A stretch of 14,323 nt of DNA, taken from assembly GCA_905478725.1 (NCBI GenBank), contig CAJQJT010000081.1, positions 1 to 14,323 on the forward strand, written 5' to 3'. Both the position numbers and the translations under genes were made by a program. Numbering within the stretch: position 1 is the stretch's first letter; each line of letters opens with the position of its first letter. This DNA comes from an uncultured Pseudomonadales bacterium. GTDB taxonomy: Bacteria > Pseudomonadota > Gammaproteobacteria > Pseudomonadales > Porticoccaceae. The notes under the pieces were generated by a model. That model saw only the letters and a program-made list of their open reading frames with translations, had not been told where the DNA came from and did not search any database. Below, piece after piece: positions 1-8,019 of this stretch.

Positions 1-1
1 G

Positions 2-133
<132 letters not shown>

Positions 134-314
134 AAAAAAGGGGCTTATGATTATAGGAAGACGCGCCAGCAGCGGCGGGAGGCAAACCGCCTGAGTAGGG
201 TTGCCTCTGCTAAAAGGCAGCGGCAAGAGACAAGCTTTGCAGGAAGAGGTGGTGTTTAAGACAAGTAGCTCTATTAAAAAGTCACTGTTAAAAAGCCTCT
301 GTCAAGAAGCCCGT
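134..314. other. Spacer between convergent genes, weak hairpin
   Basis: This 181-bp gap between two converging genes holds no convincing gene. An imperfect hairpin lies at 179-207: GAGGCAA pairs with TTGCCTC, and a further ACC/GGT pairing forms if one A bulges. No T-run follows on either strand, so it is at best a weak or Rho-assisted end signal. Confidence 0.3.
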
Positions 315-647
315 TTACAAAAAATCCAGATCAACATCGTTCATGATTTCTGCAATTTCGTCCTCTTCGCTGGTTTCAGCGTCGAGCACTTCTTTAACAA
401 ACTTAAAGTAGACGGTATAAATCTTAGCTGGCTCACCATCCCGCTCGACAATAAAGAATGGGGCGCGGTCGACAGCATGCTCGGCAGCCAGTAGCATGCC
501 TTCAGATTGATCATTCGACTCATCGGCAATAACAATGTGATCGATGCGCTCGAGCTGTCCCGCCGCGCGCATCTTGTCTTCAACTTCACCACATTTTTTA
601 CATGGAGAACCATCGGCAAAGATTTTTTTGACCATGGTGATTTTCAT
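315..647 (-). CDS. Thioredoxin-like CxxC protein downstream of cysH
   Basis: A 110-residue cytoplasmic protein with no signal peptide. C16-K-K-C19 sits near the N-terminus after a short strand, and RAPFFIV (61-67) carries a proline in the place of the thioredoxin-fold cis-Pro. CxxC plus cis-Pro spacing supports a small thiol-redox protein; the last 20 residues form an acidic tail. The ATG at 645-647 is chosen because AGGAG (654-658, reverse strand) lies 6 nt upstream. A longer frame from 701 would overlap the end of cysH and has no such site. It starts 22 nt after the cysH stop, so the two are probably one operon. APS reductase needs a thiol donor to release sulfite, and this protein could serve or recycle that step; the role is inferred from position and motif only. 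Confidence 0.75.
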   Translation of the reverse strand: MKITMVKKIFADGSPCKKCGEVEDKMRAAGQLERIDHIVIADESNDQSEGMLLAAEHAVDRAPFFIVERDGEPAKIYTVYFKFVKEVLDAETSEEDEIAEIMNDVDLDFL

Positions 648-669
648 ACTTATCTCCTCTAGAGCATTT

Positions 670-1395
670 TTACTTGCTGATGTTAACGGCGTGCAGACCA
701 CATTCTTTCATTGTTGCCTCTTCCCACCACCAGCGGCCTTCGCGCTCGTGCTGACCTGGGCCAGTAGGGCGAGTGCAAGGCTCACAGCCAATGCTGACAA
801 AGCCTTCGTCATGGAGCTCGTTGTAGGGAACGTCGTTGGCACGAATATAATCCCAGACCTGCTTTGAGGTCCAGTTAGCCAGGGGATTAAACTTGGTCAG
901 GCTGTCATCTGGGCGAGCAAAGGCTTTATCGTCCTGGATAGCAGGTACGGCAGCGCGAGTACCGGGGCTCTGATCGCGACGCTGGCCAGTGATCCAAGCA
1001 TCGACGGTCAATAGCTGCTTGCGCAGTGGGGCAATCTTGCGTACGCCACAGCATTCTTTGTGGTCATCCTGATAGAAGCTAAACAACCCTTTTTCTTTGA
1101 CTAACTTTTCTACTTTAGCGGCTTCGGGCATGACCAGATCGATTTTAATATCGTAGTGGTTGCGCACGGCTTCAATAAAGCGGTACGTTTGAGCATGAAG
1201 GCGACCTGTATCCAGAGAGAACACCTGAATATCTTTGCGGATTTTATACGCCATATCGATCAGCACTACATCTTCTGCGCCGCTGAACGAGATGGCAATG
1301 TTGTCAAAGTTCTCCAGTGCGTAGCGAAGGATTTCTTGTGGCGACTGGGTTGCCAGTTCACTGTCTATATCAACGATGTTTGTGATCGAGCTCAT
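670..1395 (-). CDS. cysH: Adenylylsulfate (APS) reductase, 4Fe-4S type
   Basis: A 241-residue cytoplasmic enzyme of assimilatory sulfate reduction that reduces activated sulfate to sulfite using a thiol donor. Visible motifs are the PP-loop SFSGAEDV (36-43), LDTGRL (61-66), [13 protein letters not shown] (135-147) and the catalytic cysteine in KECGLH (C232). Adjacent C115-C116 together with C204 and C207 (CEPC) form the CC...CxxC set that binds a 4Fe-4S cluster. In this family that set marks preference for APS over PAPS, as in Pseudomonas and plants and unlike the E. coli enzyme, so APS is the likely substrate. Length fits the family. The ATG follows a weak GGAAA-type ribosome site. It heads a two-gene operon with the thioredoxin-like gene and diverges from thrH. 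Confidence 0.95.
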   Translation of the reverse strand: MSSITNIVDIDSELATQSPQEILRYALENFDNIAISFSGAEDVVLIDMAYKIRKDIQVFSLDTGRLHAQTYRFIEAVRNHYDIKIDLVMPEAAKVEKLVKEKGLFSFYQDDHKECCGVRKIAPLRKQLLTVDAWITGQRRDQSPGTRAAVPAIQDDKAFARPDDSLTKFNPLANWTSKQVWDYIRANDVPYNELHDEGFVSIGCEPCTRPTGPGQHEREGRWWWEEATMKECGLHAVNISK

Positions 1396-1427
1396 GTAGG
1401 GTTTTCCGATAGGTTGTAAAGGGCGGC

Positions 1428-1456
1428 ACTATAGCAAAACCGGCTAATTAGTAAAA
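1428..1456 (-). promoter_or_regulatory. Candidate extended -10 promoter for cysH
   Basis: On the reverse strand TGCTATAGT (1428-1436) is an extended -10 element (TGn then TATAGT, one mismatch to TATAAT). A poor -35, TTTTAC (1451-1456), lies 17 nt upstream. Transcription would start near 1421, about 25 nt before the cysH ATG. This was found by eye and no start site is known. Confidence 0.4.
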
Positions 1457-1465
1457 ATAATAAGC

Positions 1466-1475
1466 GGCTATAGCC
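1466..1475. promoter_or_regulatory. 10-bp palindrome in the cysH/thrH divergent spacer
   Basis: GGCTATAGCC is a perfect palindrome just upstream of the candidate cysH -35 element. It could be an operator half-site cluster or chance; no regulator can be assigned from the sequence. Confidence 0.2.
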
Positions 1476-1566
1476 TTATAACTTTTTATCCAGCCAGTTG
1501 GTAATTGCGCCGGTCTTTGGAACCACGTAAAGTGCAGTCAAATTTGAATAACGAGGAGTTATATCT

Positions 1567-2184
1567 GTGGAAATTGCATGCCTTGATCTCGAGGGGGTTT
1601 TGGTCCCGGAAATTTGGATCGCCTTTGCTGAAAAAACTGGTATAGAAGCCTTAAAGAAGACCACCCGCGACGAGCCAGACTACGATGTACTGATGCGCTA
1701 TCGCCTGGATATACTCCGTGAGCACGGCCTGGGTCTAAATGAAATTCAAGACGTCATTGCCACCCTAGAACCACTGCCAGGAGCCATCGAATTTGTCGAT
1801 TGGCTGCGTGAGCGTTTCCAGGTGGTTATTCTCTCAGACACCTTTTATGAGTTTGCCAGCCCCCTGATGAAGCAGCTCGGCTATCCGACTCTGCTCTGTC
1901 ACAAGCTTGAGACCGCCGATGATGGCACGGTGATCAACTACCACCTGCGCCAAGCCAACCCCAAGCGACAGGCTATTGTCGGCTTTAAAAGCATGTATTA
2001 CAGAACCATTGCTGCCGGCGACTCGTATAATGATACGACGATGCTGGCTGAGGCTGACGCTGGGATTTTGTTTCATGCGCCGGAGAATGTGATTGCTGAA
2101 TTCCCGCAGTTTCCTGCAGTACAGACCTTCGCAGACTTGAAGAACGAGTTTATTCGCGCCAGTAACCGAGAGCTGAGCCTTTAG
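1567..2184 (+). CDS. thrH: ThrH, phosphoserine phosphatase / homoserine phosphotransferase
   Basis: A 205-residue cytoplasmic HAD-superfamily protein that matches Pseudomonas ThrH nearly end to end as I remember it. ThrH dephosphorylates phosphoserine and can pass the phosphate to homoserine, linking serine and threonine synthesis. HAD motif I is CLDLEG with nucleophile D7; the usual second Asp is E9, as in ThrH. Motif II is the Ser of ILSDTFYEF (S89), motif III is K132 in NPKRQ, and motif IV is GDSYND (150-155) for Mg. The start is GTG at 1567, supported by GAGGAG at 1553-1558 with 8 nt spacing and by exact agreement with the family N-terminus MEIACLDLEG. It diverges from cysH and precedes a TetR gene by 67 nt, possibly with read-through. 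Confidence 0.95.
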   Translation: MEIACLDLEGVLVPEIWIAFAEKTGIEALKKTTRDEPDYDVLMRYRLDILREHGLGLNEIQDVIATLEPLPGAIEFVDWLRERFQVVILSDTFYEFASPLMKQLGYPTLLCHKLETADDGTVINYHLRQANPKRQAIVGFKSMYYRTIAAGDSYNDTTMLAEADAGILFHAPENVIAEFPQFPAVQTFADLKNEFIRASNRELSL

Positions 2185-2251
2185 GCGTTGTTATTGAAAG
2201 GCTTTCGGTTTCTAATGGTATTCCACAAGGTTGACTGACCAATGTCCGTAT

Positions 2252-2971
2252 ATGAATAGTAAATCCTCCAGTGCAGATCGAATTCGCGAAAAGAAAAAGA
2301 TCTTTCTTAATCGAGAGCAAAAGATTATCGACGCTGCGCTGTCGCTATTTTTATCCGAGGGTATAGATCGGGTTACGGTCTCCAGCATCGCTGCCAAGGC
2401 GGGAATTGGAAAGGGCACGGTCTACAAGCACTTCCTCACCAAAAACGAAATTCTTGTGCGCATCATGCTCGACTATGAAGAGAGCATTACTAAACGTTTG
2501 GCTGAAGGTATAGCCGAAGCAGAGGCCGGTGAATCCGGTGCTGCAGCGAAAGCTTATTTCGAGTCGCGTCTAGCGCGGCCGGAGCTCGATCGCCTGGTTC
2601 AACATCTCGAAGTTCGCTTGATTGATGCTGCCGATGTGTCTGACCAACTGGATCAGTTGCATGCTATGCGACGTTCCAATGAAGATTCTCTTAACAGTAT
2701 GATCACACGCCTGATTGAGCGGGGCGTGCTCGAAGATGTTCCGCCGCACTATCATTACCTAGCTTGCTGGGCCCTGGCCCAGGGTGCAGTAGAGCTCTGT
2801 TTCAGTCGCAGTTGGAACTATCGTCTCGATAGCGCTGACTTGATGAAATTTATCACGGGAGTTGGCGTCACTATTGGCAACAGTGGTCAGTACCGCGATC
2901 CTACAACGACTAAGTCCATCACCAAAGCGCTTAACTTACCCGACGCTGGCAAGCAGCAGCGCCCCAAGTGA
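2252..2971 (+). CDS. TetR/AcrR-family transcriptional regulator
   Basis: A 239-residue DNA-binding protein. An N-terminal three-helix TetR domain spans about residues 20-70, with the recognition region AKAGIGKGTVYKHF followed by TKNEIL, as is typical. The rest is an alpha-helical ligand and dimerisation domain of unknown specificity. I take the ATG at 2252; an in-frame TTG at 2231 would add 7 residues, but AAGG directly abuts it with no spacing. Neither start has a good ribosome site, so the N-terminus is uncertain. The stop overlaps the start of the DUF1285 gene by 4 nt (GTGA), implying translational coupling. The regulated genes are unknown; its own operon and the neighbouring flavoprotein genes are candidates by position only. 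Confidence 0.88.
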   Translation: MNSKSSSADRIREKKKIFLNREQKIIDAALSLFLSEGIDRVTVSSIAAKAGIGKGTVYKHFLTKNEILVRIMLDYEESITKRLAEGIAEAEAGESGAAAKAYFESRLARPELDRLVQHLEVRLIDAADVSDQLDQLHAMRRSNEDSLNSMITRLIERGVLEDVPPHYHYLACWALAQGAVELCFSRSWNYRLDSADLMKFITGVGVTIGNSGQYRDPTTTKSITKALNLPDAGKQQRPK

Positions 2972-3534
2972 CTGACAAGTTAGACACTCTGTTTGCCGAT
3001 TTACTGGCATCTCAAGACACTGCCTCTGCTTCACTCCCCCCTGTGCATCTATGGAAGCCGAAACTTAGCGGTGACATGGATATGATCATCGACCGCGAAG
3101 GTCGCTGGATTCATGAAGGTGGCGAAATTAAGCGTCCGGCAATGGTCAAACTTTTCGCCTCAATACTGGTGCTTGAAGAGGGCGATTATTTCCTCGTGAC
3201 ACCGGTTGAGAAGTGGCGCATCCAGGTGGAAGTTGCACCCCTGTTTGTGATTTCGGCGGAACGTGAAACCCGCGATGGCTATCAGGCTGTCAAGCTGACC
3301 ACCCGCACTGGCGATGTGGTTATCGTCGACCGCCAACATCCTCTGGCGATGCAAGCCTTTCCCTGCTCCGAAGACCCGCTGCCGCTGGTACTAGTGCGGC
3401 GCAATCTGCAGGCGCTACTAAGCCGCAATGTGTTCTACGAGATCGTTGACTGGGCGGTAGAGTCGGGCGATGGAGAGAATAGCGAGCTAAGCATTAGCAG
3501 TATGGGTGAACGCTTTATTCTCGGCAGCGTCTAA
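2968..3534 (+). CDS. DUF1285 family protein
   Basis: A 188-residue soluble protein of a conserved proteobacterial family without an assigned biochemical role. Family hallmarks are PPVHLWKP (about 25-32), a GDMDMIIDREGRW block (35-47), IKRPAMVKLFASIL (54-67) and DYFLVTPVEKWRIQVEV (73-89). It has no signal peptide, membrane helix or cysteine motif. The GTG start at 2968 overlaps the TGA of the TetR gene, so expression is probably coupled to the regulator. A single protein paired this tightly with a TetR gene may act in the same pathway, for example as a ligand-handling or accessory partner, but that is inference. Confidence 0.85.
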   Translation: MTDKLDTLFADLLASQDTASASLPPVHLWKPKLSGDMDMIIDREGRWIHEGGEIKRPAMVKLFASILVLEEGDYFLVTPVEKWRIQVEVAPLFVISAERETRDGYQAVKLTTRTGDVVIVDRQHPLAMQAFPCSEDPLPLVLVRRNLQALLSRNVFYEIVDWAVESGDGENSELSISSMGERFILGSV

Positions 3535-3596
3535 AGCACTTTCTAAGCGTCCTTAAACCATCCGTAAACCAGTCTCAAGTCAATTAAAAGCCAGCC

Positions 3597-3629
3597 AAAA
3601 AAAATGCCCGCATCTTGAATACGGGCATT
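3597..3629 (-). terminator. Intrinsic terminator of the ETF-QO gene
   Basis: AATGCCCG (3603-3610) and CGGGCATT (3622-3629) form a perfect 8-bp stem with an 11-nt loop. On the reverse strand it is followed by eight U (A-run 3597-3604). It lies 25 nt past the ETF-QO stop. No T-run follows on the plus strand, so it should act mainly on the minus strand. Confidence 0.85.
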
Positions 3630-3654
3630 GATCTAGTGGCACAAACTTTCCATC

Positions 3655-5295
3655 TTACATGTTCGGATAATTCGGTCCGCCGGCACCTTCAGGCACCACC
3701 CAGTTAATATTCTGGCTGGGTTCCTTAATGTCGCAGGTCTTACAGTGCACACAGTTCTGGGCATTGATCTGGAAGCGCTGACTGCCGTCATCATTGGCAA
3801 CCACCTCATAGACTCCAGCAGGACAGTAACGCTGTGCTGGTTCATCGTAGAGTTCAAGATTTTTACTAATCGGCAGATCCGGATCGGCCAATACCAGATG
3901 GCAGGGCTGATCTTCTTCGTGGTTGGTGTTCGACATAAACACCGATGAGGCCTTATCGAAGCTGAGCTTGCCATCGTACTTGGGATAGTCGATTTTAGCG
4001 CATTCACTTGCAGGCTTCAGGGTCTCGTGATCAGCAACCTTGTCAGATAAAGTCCAAGGCAGCATGCCGTTAAAGATGTTGATGTCAATAAAGGCGTAAG
4101 CCGAGCCAATAATATTGCCAAACTTGTGCTGAGCTGGACCAAAGTTACGTTGCATATGCAGCTCTTTGTAAGCCCAAGAGTTCTTGTAAGCATCTGCGTA
4201 TTCCAGCAGATCAGTATTCGCTTTTTCAGCCGCCAGTGCTTCGGCAACAGTTTCTGCTGCAACCATGCCAGACTTCATGGCCGTGTGGCTGCCTTTGATT
4301 TTGGCAAAGTTCAGGGTGCCAGCGTCATCACCAATCAATATTCCACCGGGGAAGGACATCTTTGGCTGAGACTGCAGGCCACCTTTTAGCAGTGCACGGG
4401 CGCCATAGGTTATGCGCGTGCCGCCCTGCAAGTATTTGGCGATTTCAGGGTGGTGCTTGTAACGCTGAAACTCGTCATAGGGGCTGAGGTGGGGGTTGGT
4501 GTAGGAAAGATTAGTAATCAAACCTACGGCAACTTGGTTGTCTTCTAGGTGGTACAAGAAACCGCCACCCAGTGATTTGCTTTCATCAAGAGGCCAGCCG
4601 GCAGAGTGAACAACCAGACCAGGCTTGTGTTGATCAGCGGGAATGGTCCACAACTCTTTAATACCCAGACCGTAGTGCTGAGGATCTTTGCCAGCGTCGA
4701 GCTGGTACTTAGCAATCAGCTGCTTGCCGAGGCTACCGCGACAACCTTCGGAGAAGAGCGTGTACTTTCCACGCAGCTCCATGCCCTGCATATAAGAGCC
4801 TTTCTGCTCGCCATTGTGACCTATACCCATGTCACCAGTGGCAATGCCCAGCACTTCGTTGTTCTCGCCATAGAGAATCTCTGCAGCGGCAAAGCCAGGA
4901 AAGACCTCGACACCCAGGTTCTCAGCTTGCTCGGCTAACCAGCGGCAGAGTTTGCCAAGGCTGATGACGTAGTTGCCATCATTGTGCATGGTTTTAGGTG
5001 CGAACAGTCCCGGCACCTTGATACGCTTGGTGGCACCGGTAAAGACAAAGATGTCGTCTTCAGTGACCGGAGTCAGCAGTGGGGCACCCATTTCTTTCCA
5101 CTCGGGGAAAAGCTCATTGAGCGGGGTGGGTTCGAATACAGCACCGGACAAAATATGCGCCCCTACTTCCGAACCTTTCTCTACCACACAGACTGATATA
5201 TCAGCGTTAACCTGCTTCAGTCGACATGCTGCAGCCAGACCTGAAGGGCCGGCACCAACGATGACGACGTCGTAATCCATATACTCGCGTTCCAC
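3655..5295 (-). CDS. Electron transfer flavoprotein-ubiquinone oxidoreductase
   Basis: A 546-residue ETF-QO (ETF dehydrogenase), a monotopic inner-membrane enzyme that takes electrons from reduced ETF and passes them through FAD and a 4Fe-4S cluster to ubiquinone. The FAD-binding motif VGAGPSG is at 13-19. The C-terminal cluster ligands are C491 (YCPAGVYE), C515, C518 and C521 (CVHCKTC), followed by the family ending GGPNYPNM. Length and sequence agree with Pseudomonas ETF-QO. The start is GTG at 5293-5295, because GGGGAG lies 7 nt upstream and the resulting EREYMDYDV matches the family start. The ATG at 5280 and TTG at 5310 are less favoured. It diverges from etfBA, its electron donor. Confidence 0.95.
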   Translation of the reverse strand: MEREYMDYDVVIVGAGPSGLAAACRLKQVNADISVCVVEKGSEVGAHILSGAVFEPTPLNELFPEWKEMGAPLLTPVTEDDIFVFTGATKRIKVPGLFAPKTMHNDGNYVISLGKLCRWLAEQAENLGVEVFPGFAAAEILYGENNEVLGIATGDMGIGHNGEQKGSYMQGMELRGKYTLFSEGCRGSLGKQLIAKYQLDAGKDPQHYGLGIKELWTIPADQHKPGLVVHSAGWPLDESKSLGGGFLYHLEDNQVAVGLITNLSYTNPHLSPYDEFQRYKHHPEIAKYLQGGTRITYGARALLKGGLQSQPKMSFPGGILIGDDAGTLNFAKIKGSHTAMKSGMVAAETVAEALAAEKANTDLLEYADAYKNSWAYKELHMQRNFGPAQHKFGNIIGSAYAFIDINIFNGMLPWTLSDKVADHETLKPASECAKIDYPKYDGKLSFDKASSVFMSNTNHEEDQPCHLVLADPDLPISKNLELYDEPAQRYCPAGVYEVVANDDGSQRFQINAQNCVHCKTCDIKEPSQNINWVVPEGAGGPNYPNM

Positions 5296-5302
5296 ACTTA
5301 TT

Positions 5303-5308
5303 CTCCCC
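5303..5308 (-). promoter_or_regulatory. Ribosome binding site fixing the GTG start of ETF-QO
   Basis: GGGGAG on the reverse strand ends 7 nt before GTG 5293-5295. It is too far (22 nt) from the ATG at 5280 and lies inside the frame if the TTG at 5310 is used, so it decides for the GTG. Confidence 0.7.
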
Positions 5309-5391
5309 AAAGCAGTAATAATTGCGCGTATTTTACAAGCATCATATGGTCATAGCTATAGCGAATATTGATAACCATAATTTATAACAAT

Positions 5392-5437
5392 GACCGGCCG
5401 TCCAAGCTGACTCGCCGGTCGATTTAGACCGCGCGGT
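5392..5437. promoter_or_regulatory. Inverted repeats in the divergent etf spacer (candidate operators)
   Basis: The 258-bp spacer between ETF-QO and etfB holds GACCGGC (5392-5398) and its exact inverse GCCGGTC (5414-5420), 15 nt apart. A perfect 10-bp palindrome ACCGCGCGGT (5428-5437) follows directly. They stand out as GC-rich islands, with AT-rich sequence on the ETF-QO side. Central position between divergent genes of one pathway suits a shared operator. No T-run follows, so termination is unlikely. The regulator is unknown. Confidence 0.35.
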
Positions 5438-5553
5438 TGCTTGATTTATCAGGCCCAACTAGGCACTATAACCCCTCGAAATTGGACCTCACGCAGCACT
5501 GCTGCCCGGCGTCTCAAATCCCCTTTTTTATTCAGCTATGTAGAAGGAAAACC

Positions 5554-6306
5554 ATGAAAGTTCTGGTCGCTGTAAAGCGCGTTGTTGATTACAACGTTAA
5601 AGTAAGGCCCAAGTCTGACGGTTCAGATGTTGATTTGGCCAATGTCAAAATGTCGATTAACCCATTCTGTGAGATCGCTGTTGAAGAAGCAGTGCGCCTT
5701 GCCGAAAAAGGTATAGCCACTGAAGTGATTGCTGTTTCAGTTGGTGCTAAGCAGTGCCAAGAGCAGTTGCGTACCGCACTGGCTCTGGGTGCAGACCGCG
5801 CCATTCTGGTTGAGACTGATGAATCTCTTGAGCCACTGGCGATTGCCAAGTGCTTGAAAGCCGTCTGCGATGCTGAATCTCCAGACCTTATTTTAATGGG
5901 CAAGCAAGCCATTGACGGTGATAACAACCAAACCGGTCAAATGCTCGCTGCGCTGTTAGATTGTTCGCAGGCGACCTTCGCTTCTGAACTGAGCTTTGAC
6001 GATGGCAAAGCCACTGTTATTCGCGAAGTAGACGGTGGTCTGCAGACTCTTGAGCTGACGCTACCGACTATTGTGACTTCTGACCTGCGTTTAAACGAGC
6101 CGCGTTATGCCTCGCTGCCGAATATTATGAAAGCCAAGCGCAAGCCATTGGATGTAAAGACTCCAGATGATTTGGGTGTAAATATTACTCCTCGCGTCAC
6201 CTTGCTGGGCGTTGAATTGCCCGCTGAGCGTCAAGCCGGTATCAAGGTAGAAGATGTAGCCATGCTAGTAGACAAACTTAAAAACGAAGCGAAGGTGATC
6301 TCATGA
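5554..6306 (+). CDS. etfB: Electron transfer flavoprotein beta subunit
   Basis: A 250-residue small subunit of the soluble ETF heterodimer, which collects electrons from acyl-CoA and related dehydrogenases. It starts [14 protein letters not shown] as bacterial EtfB proteins do. The AMP-binding stretch [13 protein letters not shown] and the family signature [19 protein letters not shown], which contains the leucine of the dehydrogenase-recognition loop, are both present. The ATG at 5554 is preceded by AGAAGGA (5542-5548); an upstream in-frame extension to 5437 lacks a ribosome site and adds nothing seen in the family. It overlaps etfA by 4 nt (ATGA), so the subunits are translationally coupled. 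Confidence 0.96.
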   Translation: MKVLVAVKRVVDYNVKVRPKSDGSDVDLANVKMSINPFCEIAVEEAVRLAEKGIATEVIAVSVGAKQCQEQLRTALALGADRAILVETDESLEPLAIAKCLKAVCDAESPDLILMGKQAIDGDNNQTGQMLAALLDCSQATFASELSFDDGKATVIREVDGGLQTLELTLPTIVTSDLRLNEPRYASLPNIMKAKRKPLDVKTPDDLGVNITPRVTLLGVELPAERQAGIKVEDVAMLVDKLKNEAKVIS

Positions 6307-7232
6307 GTATTTTAGTTATCGCTGAACACGACAACAGCAGCCTTAAGCCTGCTACTTTGAACTCCGTTACCGCAGCCCAAGCTATTGGCGGCGATATTGA
6401 TATTCTGGTTATTGGCAGTGACTGTCAGGCCGTTGCTGAGCAAGCTGCTCAGGTAGCCGGTATTAGCAAAGTATTGGTTGCAGATAATGCCGCTTACGGA
6501 CATCAACTGGCTGAGAATGTTGCGCCATTGATTGCTGAAGTGGGTGCCACTTACAGCCACGTGCTGGGAACGGCCACTACAACGATTAAAAATATATTAC
6601 CTCGCGCTGCCGCATTGATGGATGTTCAGGCTATCTCTGAAATTAGCGCAGTGGTTAGTGCCGACACTTTTAAGCGTCCAATCTATGCAGGAAACGTTAT
6701 TGCCACAGTGCAGAGTAGTGATGCGATAAAAGTCCTGACCGTTCGTGGTACAGCCTTTGATGCTGCACCTGCCGAGGGTGGCTCTGCCTCTATCGAAGCA
6801 GTTGCTTCAGCTCACAATGCAGGCAAGTCTGAGTTTAAAGGCGAAGAAGTCGCCAAGTCAGATCGTCCTGAATTGACTGCAGCGAAGATTGTTGTATCCG
6901 GTGGCCGCGGTATGGGCAACGGTGACAATTTCAGCATGATCTATAGCATTGCCGACAAGCTCGGCGCTGGCGTTGGTGCATCTCGCGCTGCCGTTGACGC
7001 AGGCTTTGTACCCAATGATATGCAGGTGGGTCAAACGGGTAAGATCGTTGCTCCTGACCTCTATGTTGCCGTTGGTATCTCTGGTGCGATTCAGCATCTG
7101 GCGGGTATGAAAGACAGCAAGGTGATTGTTGCGATTAACAAAGATGAAGAAGCGCCGATCTTTTCGGTTGCTGATTACGGGTTGGTTGCAGATCTATTTA
7201 CTGCACTGCCTGAGCTTGACGCAGCGCTCTAA
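6303..7232 (+). CDS. etfA: Electron transfer flavoprotein alpha subunit
   Basis: A 309-residue large subunit of ETF. The N-terminal domain (about 1-185) starts [11 protein letters not shown]. The C-terminal FAD domain carries GGRGMG, then [31 protein letters not shown] and [12 protein letters not shown], which are the canonical flavin-binding segments, and ends with [18 protein letters not shown] as in the family. Length is normal. It is coupled to etfB by an ATGA overlap and followed about 30 nt later by a strong terminator. With EtfB and ETF-QO it makes the complete route from fatty-acid and amino-acid dehydrogenases to the quinone pool. No fused or additional dehydrogenase gene is present in the window. 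Confidence 0.96.
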   Translation: MSILVIAEHDNSSLKPATLNSVTAAQAIGGDIDILVIGSDCQAVAEQAAQVAGISKVLVADNAAYGHQLAENVAPLIAEVGATYSHVLGTATTTIKNILPRAAALMDVQAISEISAVVSADTFKRPIYAGNVIATVQSSDAIKVLTVRGTAFDAAPAEGGSASIEAVASAHNAGKSEFKGEEVAKSDRPELTAAKIVVSGGRGMGNGDNFSMIYSIADKLGAGVGASRAAVDAGFVPNDMQVGQTGKIVAPDLYVAVGISGAIQHLAGMKDSKVIVAINKDEEAPIFSVADYGLVADLFTALPELDAAL

Positions 7233-7265
7233 TCAATCTGATTATGTGTTTAGTTGAGCAGTAAT

Positions 7266-7292
7266 AAAAAAGACCCCGTTGGGGTCTTTTTT
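7266..7292. terminator. Bidirectional intrinsic terminator after etfA
   Basis: AAAAAAGACCCC (7266-7277) pairs perfectly with GGGGTCTTTTTT (7281-7292) around a GTT loop, and the T-run continues to 7294. The A-run gives six U on the other strand, so it can end both etfBA and the converging DUF3106 gene. Confidence 0.92.
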
Positions 7293-7314
7293 TTGTCACG
7301 GATTTTTCAATTGG

Positions 7315-7902
7315 CTATTCTGTCTTGTTAGGTTTTCTATCCTTAGGCTTTTTATCCTTAGGCTTTTTACCCTTAGGCTCTTTGTTCTTGCGTTCTTTAT
7401 TATCAAGGTGTTTATTTGCCAGCTTCTCTAATTTGGCTCGGCGCTCTTGCGGCGGAAGGTTGCGCAGTTCTTCAAGAAGACGATGGCGTTTTTGGGGCGG
7501 ATAATGCTTAAGAGCACGCCGCGCATTAGTCGCTTCTTGGCGTTCGTCTTCAGACATATTCTCCCATCGCTGGCGCAGCTCTTTACGCTTCTCCGGGGGC
7601 AACTCCTTAAAGCGGCCGCGAGATTGTCTAATGCGTTCGCGCTCCTCTGGTGAGAGATTTTTCCAGCGATCAGCACCCTGTTTAAACTTTTTGTTGCCGA
7701 CTTTTCGCAATAGACGCTGCTGCTGCCGGGGTTTTAGTTGGTCCCAGCGATCTGCCATGGGTGCCAGTGCGCTGCGTGCATCAGCCGGCAAGTCCTGCCA
7801 GGGGATCGGTTTGTCACTGTGCTGATCAGCCGCGACGGGCAGGGCGAAGCAGACCAGTGCGGCGAGTAGAGCTAATGTTGTTAATCGCTTGTGTTTCATC
7901 AT
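7315..7902 (-). CDS. Exported Lys-rich DUF3106 protein
   Basis: A 195-residue protein with a signal peptide (MKHKRL, a hydrophobic core, then ALPVAA, cleaved near residue 25), so it is probably periplasmic. The mature part is helical and made of repeated units of the form W-x-x-L-x-P/S-x-x-R (for example WKNLSPEERERIRQ, then RFKELPPEKRKELRQRW), the DUF3106 pattern. It has no catalytic motif. The final 30 residues are almost all Lys, Pro, Asp, Glu and Asn with repeated KKPKD, encoded by 15-nt tandem repeats. Two adjacent ATGs (7902, 7899) make the first codon ambiguous. DUF3106 genes often follow a sigma factor and a small membrane protein, as here. The function is unknown; an envelope stress or binding role is inference. 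Confidence 0.82.
   Translation of the reverse strand: MMKHKRLTTLALLAALVCFALPVAADQHSDKPIPWQDLPADARSALAPMADRWDQLKPRQQQRLLRKVGNKKFKQGADRWKNLSPEERERIRQSRGRFKELPPEKRKELRQRWENMSEDERQEATNARRALKHYPPQKRHRLLEELRNLPPQERRAKLEKLANKHLDNKERKNKEPKGKKPKDKKPKDRKPNKTE
7339..7383 (-). repeat. 15-nt tandem repeat encoding the KKPKD tail
   Basis: Three direct units of ATCCTTAGGCTTTTT (plus-strand reading) lie at 7339-7353, 7354-7368 and 7369-7383; the third has two changes. A 15-nt unit adds or removes five codons without a frameshift, so tail length can vary. Confidence 0.85.
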
Positions 7903-7905
7903 CTG

Positions 7906-8019
7906 TCTCTTTATTCCAGTCTCTTTATTCCAGTCTCTTTGTTTCGGGTTCTTTATTCCAGACGCCTTGTTTCAGGTTCTTTATTTCGGGCTCTTTGTTT
8001 TCAGTCTCTTTATTAGAGG
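7906..8019. repeat. Degenerate ~14-15-nt tandem repeat array in an intergenic spacer
   Basis: About eight head-to-tail units related to TCTCTTTATTCCAG fill most of the spacer between the DUF3106 gene and the small membrane-protein gene. The first two (7906-7919, 7920-7933) are identical and later ones drift (TTTGTTTC, TTTATTTC). Read on the transcribed strand the unit is CTGGAATAAAGAGA, purine-rich with an AGAGA core. No coding frame with a start runs through it on the transcribed strand. Confidence 0.8.

Noticed and set aside
648..701. N-terminal extension of the thioredoxin-like protein
   Set aside because: It overlaps the cysH end and lacks a ribosome site, while the ATG at 647 has AGGAG 6 nt upstream.
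5437..5553. 39-codon N-terminal extension of EtfB
   Set aside because: The added residues look like translated leader, the family starts at [10 protein letters not shown], and AGAAGGA precedes the internal ATG.
7906..8019. CRISPR array
   Set aside because: Units are 14-15 nt, head to tail, without unique spacers and degenerate; no cas genes are nearby.
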